The notes beneath the pieces are model-generated. The model saw nothing but the letters and a program-made list of their open reading frames with translations. It ran no database searches and was not told the DNA's origin. A stretch of 10,418 bases of DNA from an uncultured beta proteobacterium (GTDB lineage Bacteria; Pseudomonadota; Gammaproteobacteria; Burkholderiales; SG8-39), in the NCBI GenBank assembly GCA_902826155.1, contig CADEDU010000020.1, positions 7,562-17,979 on the forward strand, read 5' to 3'. Every line of letters begins with the position of its first letter. The stretch's first letter is position 1. Positions 7,051 to 10,418 of the stretch are shown one piece after another. The position numbers and the translations under genes were made by a program.

Positions 7051-8670
7051 TCACCGCAGCCAGCGCTCCACTTCGCCGCGCTGCACCTTGCCGGTGGTGC
7101 TGCGCGGAAAATCCTCGAACGCAACGAAGCGGATCTCCTTCGGCCGCTTGTAGCCGGCGAGCTCCTTGCGGCAGCGCTCGATTAGCACCTCAGCCGTGAG
7201 CTGCTCGTCGTTGCGAGCGACGAACGCCACCGGCACCTCGCCCCATTGCGCATCGGGCTTGCGCACCACCACGGCTTCGACCACGCGAGCGTCGCCAAGC
7301 AGCACGCGCTCGATCTCGGCCGGATAGATGTTCTCGCCGCCGGACTTGATCAGGTACTTCACCCGATCGGCAAAGCTGAGCGTGCCGTCGGCGTTGCGCC
7401 GAAAGGCATCGCCCATGTGGAACCAGCCGCCGCGGAAATCCTTGGCGGTAGCCTCAGGCGCGTTCCAGTAGCCGCTGAACAGCGTCGGGCCGCGAATTGC
7501 CAGTTCGCCGGGTTCGCCGTCGGCGACGTCGTTGTCGTCGGGATCGACCAGACGCACTTCGCACAAGGTGCTGACCGTTTTCGCGAGGCTCTCGGGCGCA
7601 CGTCCGATCGGCAGCATGCCGGCCGACGCAGGCGGCAATCCGGTTTCGGTGGCCCCGAACGTGTTGGCGAACGGCGCCTGCAGCAACGCGGTGATCTCGG
7701 CGAGCTGCTGCAGCGGCACCAGATCGGCCATCGCACCGACGATCTTCACGCCCTTGGGCCGCATGCCGCGCGCGCGTACTTCGGCGCAGAACCGGTCCAC
7801 CGTTCCGGGCAGCACGATCAGCCACCACAGCGGATGTTCGGACGCGATCGCGAGGATGCGATCGAGATCGAAGCCGTCGACGACGATGACGTGCGCGCCG
7901 GTGCACAGGCAGCCGATCATCTGGTCGCTCGATGCCATGTGGAACATCGGCGGCCAGGCGATGAACACCTCACCCGCGGCGAGCCCGTGCTCTTCACGCA
8001 ACACGTGCATGCGCGCGATCTCAGCGCGATGGCTGATCAGGGCGCCCTTGGGCAGCCCGGTCGTACCGCTGGTGTAGAGGATCAGCAGACCGTCTTCGGG
8101 GTCGACCTCGATCGCCGGTTCGCGTTCGGTCGCACTCGCGAGTGCCGCTTCATAGGGCGCGCCCAACGTGAGCACGTCGCGCACGCCATGATCGATCCGC
8201 CCGAGCGCCTCGGCAAACCGCGGCGAGACGATCGCCATGCTGGGCGCCACCAGCCGCACGCAATGCTGCAGTTCCGGATCGGCCAATCGCCAGTTGAGCG
8301 CGCAGGCGATGGCCCCGACCTTGGCGCAGGCGAACTCCAGCTCGACGTACTCCAGACGATTTTCCGATAGCACCGCGATGCGCGCGCCGTGCACGACGCC
8401 ACGAGCGAGCAGTGCCTGGGCGAGCCGATTCACCCGCGCATTGAACTGGCGATAACTGAGCGTGCGCTCGCCCTCGGTCACCGCGGGCGCATCGGGCGTT
8501 CGGCCCGCCTGGGCGCGCAGCAGATCGCCGATGGTGAGGCGCCCGGCGCGTAGCACGCTGGCACGCGCCTGATCGGCGATCGCTGCCGCATCGGCGGTGG
8601 CGTCGCCAGCACGCGACATCGACCCGTGTTCAGCAGGCGACGCAGTCGTAACAGGGGTCACGGTGGTCAC
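7051..8670 (-). CDS. Acyl-CoA/aryl-CoA ligase (AMP-binding superfamily)
   Basis: A 539-residue adenylate-forming enzyme with the full motif set: the P-loop YTSGTTGLPKG (199-209), FGATETG (338-344), WFHMGD (416-421), the hinge and CoA-domain motif RVKYLIKSGGENIYPAEIE (436-454), and the C-terminal catalytic lysine Lys528 in STTGKVQR. It should convert a carboxylic acid, ATP and CoA into an acyl-CoA, AMP and pyrophosphate in the cytosol. The acid is not readable from sequence; medium-chain, aryl or terpenoid acids are all possible. The GTG start at 8670 has a GAGGA ribosome site at 8682-8678 with a 7-base spacer, which supports the full-length reading with its roughly 45-residue N-terminal extension. 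The gene is divergent from the thiolase-like/DUF35 pair with 99 bases between. It is therefore a good candidate to make the CoA thioester that the pair uses. Confidence 0.92.
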   Translation of the reverse strand: MTTVTPVTTASPAEHGSMSRAGDATADAAAIADQARASVLRAGRLTIGDLLRAQAGRTPDAPAVTEGERTLSYRQFNARVNRLAQALLARGVVHGARIAVLSENRLEYVELEFACAKVGAIACALNWRLADPELQHCVRLVAPSMAIVSPRFAEALGRIDHGVRDVLTLGAPYEAALASATEREPAIEVDPEDGLLILYTSGTTGLPKGALISHRAEIARMHVLREEHGLAAGEVFIAWPPMFHMASSDQMIGCLCTGAHVIVVDGFDLDRILAIASEHPLWWLIVLPGTVDRFCAEVRARGMRPKGVKIVGAMADLVPLQQLAEITALLQAPFANTFGATETGLPPASAGMLPIGRAPESLAKTVSTLCEVRLVDPDDNDVADGEPGELAIRGPTLFSGYWNAPEATAKDFRGGWFHMGDAFRRNADGTLSFADRVKYLIKSGGENIYPAEIERVLLGDARVVEAVVVRKPDAQWGEVPVAFVARNDEQLTAEVLIERCRKELAGYKRPKEIRFVAFEDFPRSTTGKVQRGEVERWLR

Positions 8671-8769
8671 GATCGATTCCTCATGTGTGCGGCACGCGAG
8701 AGAGCATAGTGCAGCGCGACGATCATGTAATCTTCAGTCGATTCCACCACGAGGCTCGCACCGCTCATC
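8671..8769. promoter_or_regulatory. Divergent intergenic region (ligase / thiolase-like gene)
   Basis: 99 bases that should hold the promoters of the ligase (leftward) and the thiolase-DUF35 pair (rightward). TGTAAT at 8726-8731 resembles a rightward -10 but lacks a matching -35. The 8-base word TCGATTCC occurs twice (8673-8680 and 8738-8745), probably by chance. No strong dyad was found. Confidence 0.4.
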
Positions 8770-10026
8770 ATGCAGACCAGCGAACATGTCATCGAAGGCG
8801 CGCGCCACCTGCGCGGTCGCTACGCGATCGTCGGCGTGGGCGAAACCACTTACACACGCGGCTCGGGGATGACCACCCGCGCGCTCGCTTGCTGGGCGAT
8901 CCGCAACGCCATGCAGGATGCCGGCCTCACCGCGCGCGACGTCGACGGCATGCTCGCCTACCAGATGGGGGATTCGGTCGCCTCGACGCTGGTAGCGGGC
9001 GATCTAGGCATCCGGCCGAACTTCTTCATGGACGTGCACGGCGGCGGATCGAGCACCGAAGCGCTCGTCGGCCTGGCGATCGGCGCGATCGAGGCTGGCA
9101 TGTGCTCGACGGTGGTGATCTATCGCGCAATGAACGGCTACAGCCAGTCGCGCGTGGGCGGCACCGGGCGCGCCGAAACACCGGTGAGCGGCGACGACCT
9201 GCACGATCGCGCTTACGGCTGGCGCTCCCCGGGGCAGTGGTTCGCGCCGACGTTCATGCGGCACATGTACGAGTTCGGCACCACGCCCGAACAGGTGGCA
9301 ATGGTGCGCGTGGCCCACGCCAAACATGCATCGAACAATCCCAAGGCACTGCATCGCAAGCGCGTGACGGTGCAGGACGTGCTGGCCAGCCGCATGATCT
9401 GCACGCCGCTGCATCTGCTCGATTGCTGCGTCGAAACCGACAACGCCACCGCGATCATCGTCACGTCGATCGAACGCGCGCGCAGCCTGCGACATACGCC
9501 GGCGGTGATCCTCGGCGTGGTAGGTCGCATGTGCAAGCCGCGCGCCGACATGCATTTCCAGCATGGGCCGATCACCACCGTCGCGGCGAAGTGGGCGGCA
9601 CCAAGGCTATGGAACGCCGCCGGTGTGGGTCCGGACGATATCGACGTGACCGGCTCCTACGACGCGTTCACCTTCACCACGATGCTGCAACTGGAGGACT
9701 ACGGATTCTGCAAGAAGGGCGAAGGCGGACAGTACGTATCGAGCGGCATCATCGAGCTGGGCGGACGCCGCCCCAACAACACCTCGGGCGGGCATCTGTG
9801 CGAGGGCTACACGCACGGCGTGAGCATGGTGGTGGAGAACGTGCGCCAGCTTCGCCACGACGCCGACGACTCGTGCCCGATCGGCGCCGACGGCCGACGC
9901 GCGCACACCTACGATTACCGCGAGGGCGGCTGCCGCCAAGTGCGCAAGGTCGACGTGACGGCGAACTTCGGCTGGGGCACGCCCGCGTACGGCTCGGCGC
10001 TGGTCATGGCGCGCGACGCACGCTAG
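8770..10026 (+). CDS. Thiolase-fold protein lacking the nucleophilic Cys; candidate Ltp2-type acyl-CoA retro-aldolase
   Basis: A 418-residue thiolase-superfamily protein of the SCPx/lipid-transfer type: an N-terminal RYAIVGVGETTYTR strand, a central helix after DVHGGGSSTEAL, and C-terminal SYDAFTF, NNTSGGHLCEGYTHG and NFGWGTPAYGSALVM segments. Thiolases carry the catalytic cysteine in a CASG-like turn; here that turn is HGGGSS (90-95), with no cysteine. The usual GHP histidine motif is replaced by EGYTHG. Tyr297 (SYDAF) and Tyr347 (EGYTHG) are 50 residues apart, as are the catalytic Tyr294 and Tyr344 reported for the Ltp2 aldolase, which cleaves a steroid side-chain CoA ester. This favours carbon-carbon bond cleavage (retro-aldol) over thiolysis, in a complex with the downstream DUF35 protein. 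The ATG at 8770 starts just before the first strand; its ribosome site (GAGG, 8751-8754) is distant. The substrate is unknown. A non-catalytic or ordinary lipid-transfer role is the alternative. Confidence 0.88.
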   Translation: MQTSEHVIEGARHLRGRYAIVGVGETTYTRGSGMTTRALACWAIRNAMQDAGLTARDVDGMLAYQMGDSVASTLVAGDLGIRPNFFMDVHGGGSSTEALVGLAIGAIEAGMCSTVVIYRAMNGYSQSRVGGTGRAETPVSGDDLHDRAYGWRSPGQWFAPTFMRHMYEFGTTPEQVAMVRVAHAKHASNNPKALHRKRVTVQDVLASRMICTPLHLLDCCVETDNATAIIVTSIERARSLRHTPAVILGVVGRMCKPRADMHFQHGPITTVAAKWAAPRLWNAAGVGPDDIDVTGSYDAFTFTTMLQLEDYGFCKKGEGGQYVSSGIIELGGRRPNNTSGGHLCEGYTHGVSMVVENVRQLRHDADDSCPIGADGRRAHTYDYREGGCRQVRKVDVTANFGWGTPAYGSALVMARDAR

Positions 10027-10047
10027 AAATTGAACCCGGAGCACGCA

Positions 10048-10418
10048 ATGACACAGACCGGCACCTATCTCGGCATGACGCTCTCGATCGCCGAGCTCGA
10101 TCACGAGAATGCAGCGTACTTCCGCTATTGCGCGCAGGGTGAGTTGCGGCTGCAGCGCTGCAAGGCGTGCGCGCTGCTGCGCTATCCGCCCGGACCGGCG
10201 TGCCCCTGGTGCTCAGGCAACGCGTTCGATTGGGTGCCGGTGAGCGGCCGTGGCACGGTGTATTCGTACACCGAAGTGCGTCATGCGGTGCAGCCGGCGT
10301 TCCACGAGCACCTGCCCTATCTCGCGTTACTGGTGGAACTCGACGAGCAGCGCGGCAAGCCGACCGAACACGAGGCGATCCGCATGATCGGCAACCTCGC
10401 CATGCCCGACGGGTCACT
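10048..10418 (+). CDS. Zn-ribbon/OB-fold (DUF35) protein, N-terminal part (cut by window edge)
   Basis: The first 123 codons of a gene running off the right edge. The ATG at 10048 is preceded by GGAG (10038-10041) with a 6-base spacer, and the gene starts 21 bases after the thiolase-like stop. An N-terminal helical part (DHENAAYFRYCAQGELRLQRC) leads into a rubredoxin-like zinc ribbon with Cys38, Cys41, Cys52 and Cys55 (two CxxC pairs). An OB-fold strand pattern follows (GRGTVYSYTEVRH, then HLPYLALLVELDE). DUF35 proteins pair with thiolase-fold enzymes and are needed for stability or activity in the Ltp2-ChsH2 aldolase and in archaeal HMG-CoA synthase complexes, where they contact CoA or bridge active sites. 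Co-transcription with the preceding gene is very likely, and a complex with its product is the natural inference. The C-terminal end is not visible. Confidence 0.9.
   Translation, partial: MTQTGTYLGMTLSIAELDHENAAYFRYCAQGELRLQRCKACALLRYPPGPACPWCSGNAFDWVPVSGRGTVYSYTEVRHAVQPAFHEHLPYLALLVELDEQRGKPTEHEAIRMIGNLAMPDGS

Noticed and set aside
8726..8731. TGTAAT as a sigma-70 -10 box for the thiolase-like gene
   Set aside because: There is no acceptable -35 hexamer 16-18 bases upstream, so the match is too weak to call a promoter.
8685..10142. A 485-codon open frame in another plus-strand frame over the thiolase-like gene
   Set aside because: Its product is Arg/His-rich with no domain, whereas the overlapping frame carries thiolase-fold motifs and ends correctly before the DUF35 gene.

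Overview
The window is a GC-rich, gene-dense bacterial segment whose codon use and gene families fit a high-GC proteobacterium. A betaproteobacterium such as a member of the Burkholderiales is my best guess, but this is inference from style and no marker gene confirms it. Nine protein genes are visible, two of them cut by the window edges. No RNA gene, insertion sequence, CRISPR array or origin was seen, and no gene-free stretch exceeds about 115 bases.

Minus-strand run (5542 down to 1): a 3-oxoadipate enol-lactonase-like alpha/beta hydrolase; an HpaB-type flavin-dependent phenol ortho-hydroxylase that overlaps it by 4 bases (GTGA); a membrane hybrid histidine kinase with a receiver domain; a thioredoxin-reductase-like flavoprotein with a CASC redox centre; and the first 94 codons of what looks like a UGSC-family (seleno)protein. 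The first four genes are packed within 25 bases of each other. The fifth follows a 76-base gap holding a stem-loop. The run reads as an operon joining oxidation and hydrolysis of an aromatic or lactone-type substrate to a signalling protein and a thiol or selenol redox pair.

Plus strand, 5656-7005: an MmgE/PrpD-family enzyme, divergent from the hydrolase. The 113-base divergent intergenic region holds a dyad of T-N11-A form, as LysR-type regulators often bind. Minus strand, 7051-8670: an acyl- or aryl-CoA ligase of the AMP-binding superfamily.

Plus strand, 8770 to the end: a thiolase-fold protein that lacks the thiolase nucleophilic cysteine, followed after 21 bases by a zinc-ribbon/OB-fold (DUF35) protein. 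This pair resembles the Ltp2-ChsH2(DUF35) retro-aldolase of steroid side-chain degradation, including two tyrosines with the same 50-residue spacing.

Taken together the genes suggest catabolism of an unidentified aromatic or polycyclic acid: activation to a CoA thioester (ligase), carbon-carbon cleavage (thiolase-like aldolase with DUF35), ring hydroxylation (HpaB) and ester or lactone opening (hydrolase). The substrate cannot be read from the sequence. The most notable points are the aldolase-like pair, the thioredoxin-reductase-like protein without the NADPH phosphate-binding arginine motif beside a UGSC-family gene, and the HpaB homologue without a visible flavin reductase.
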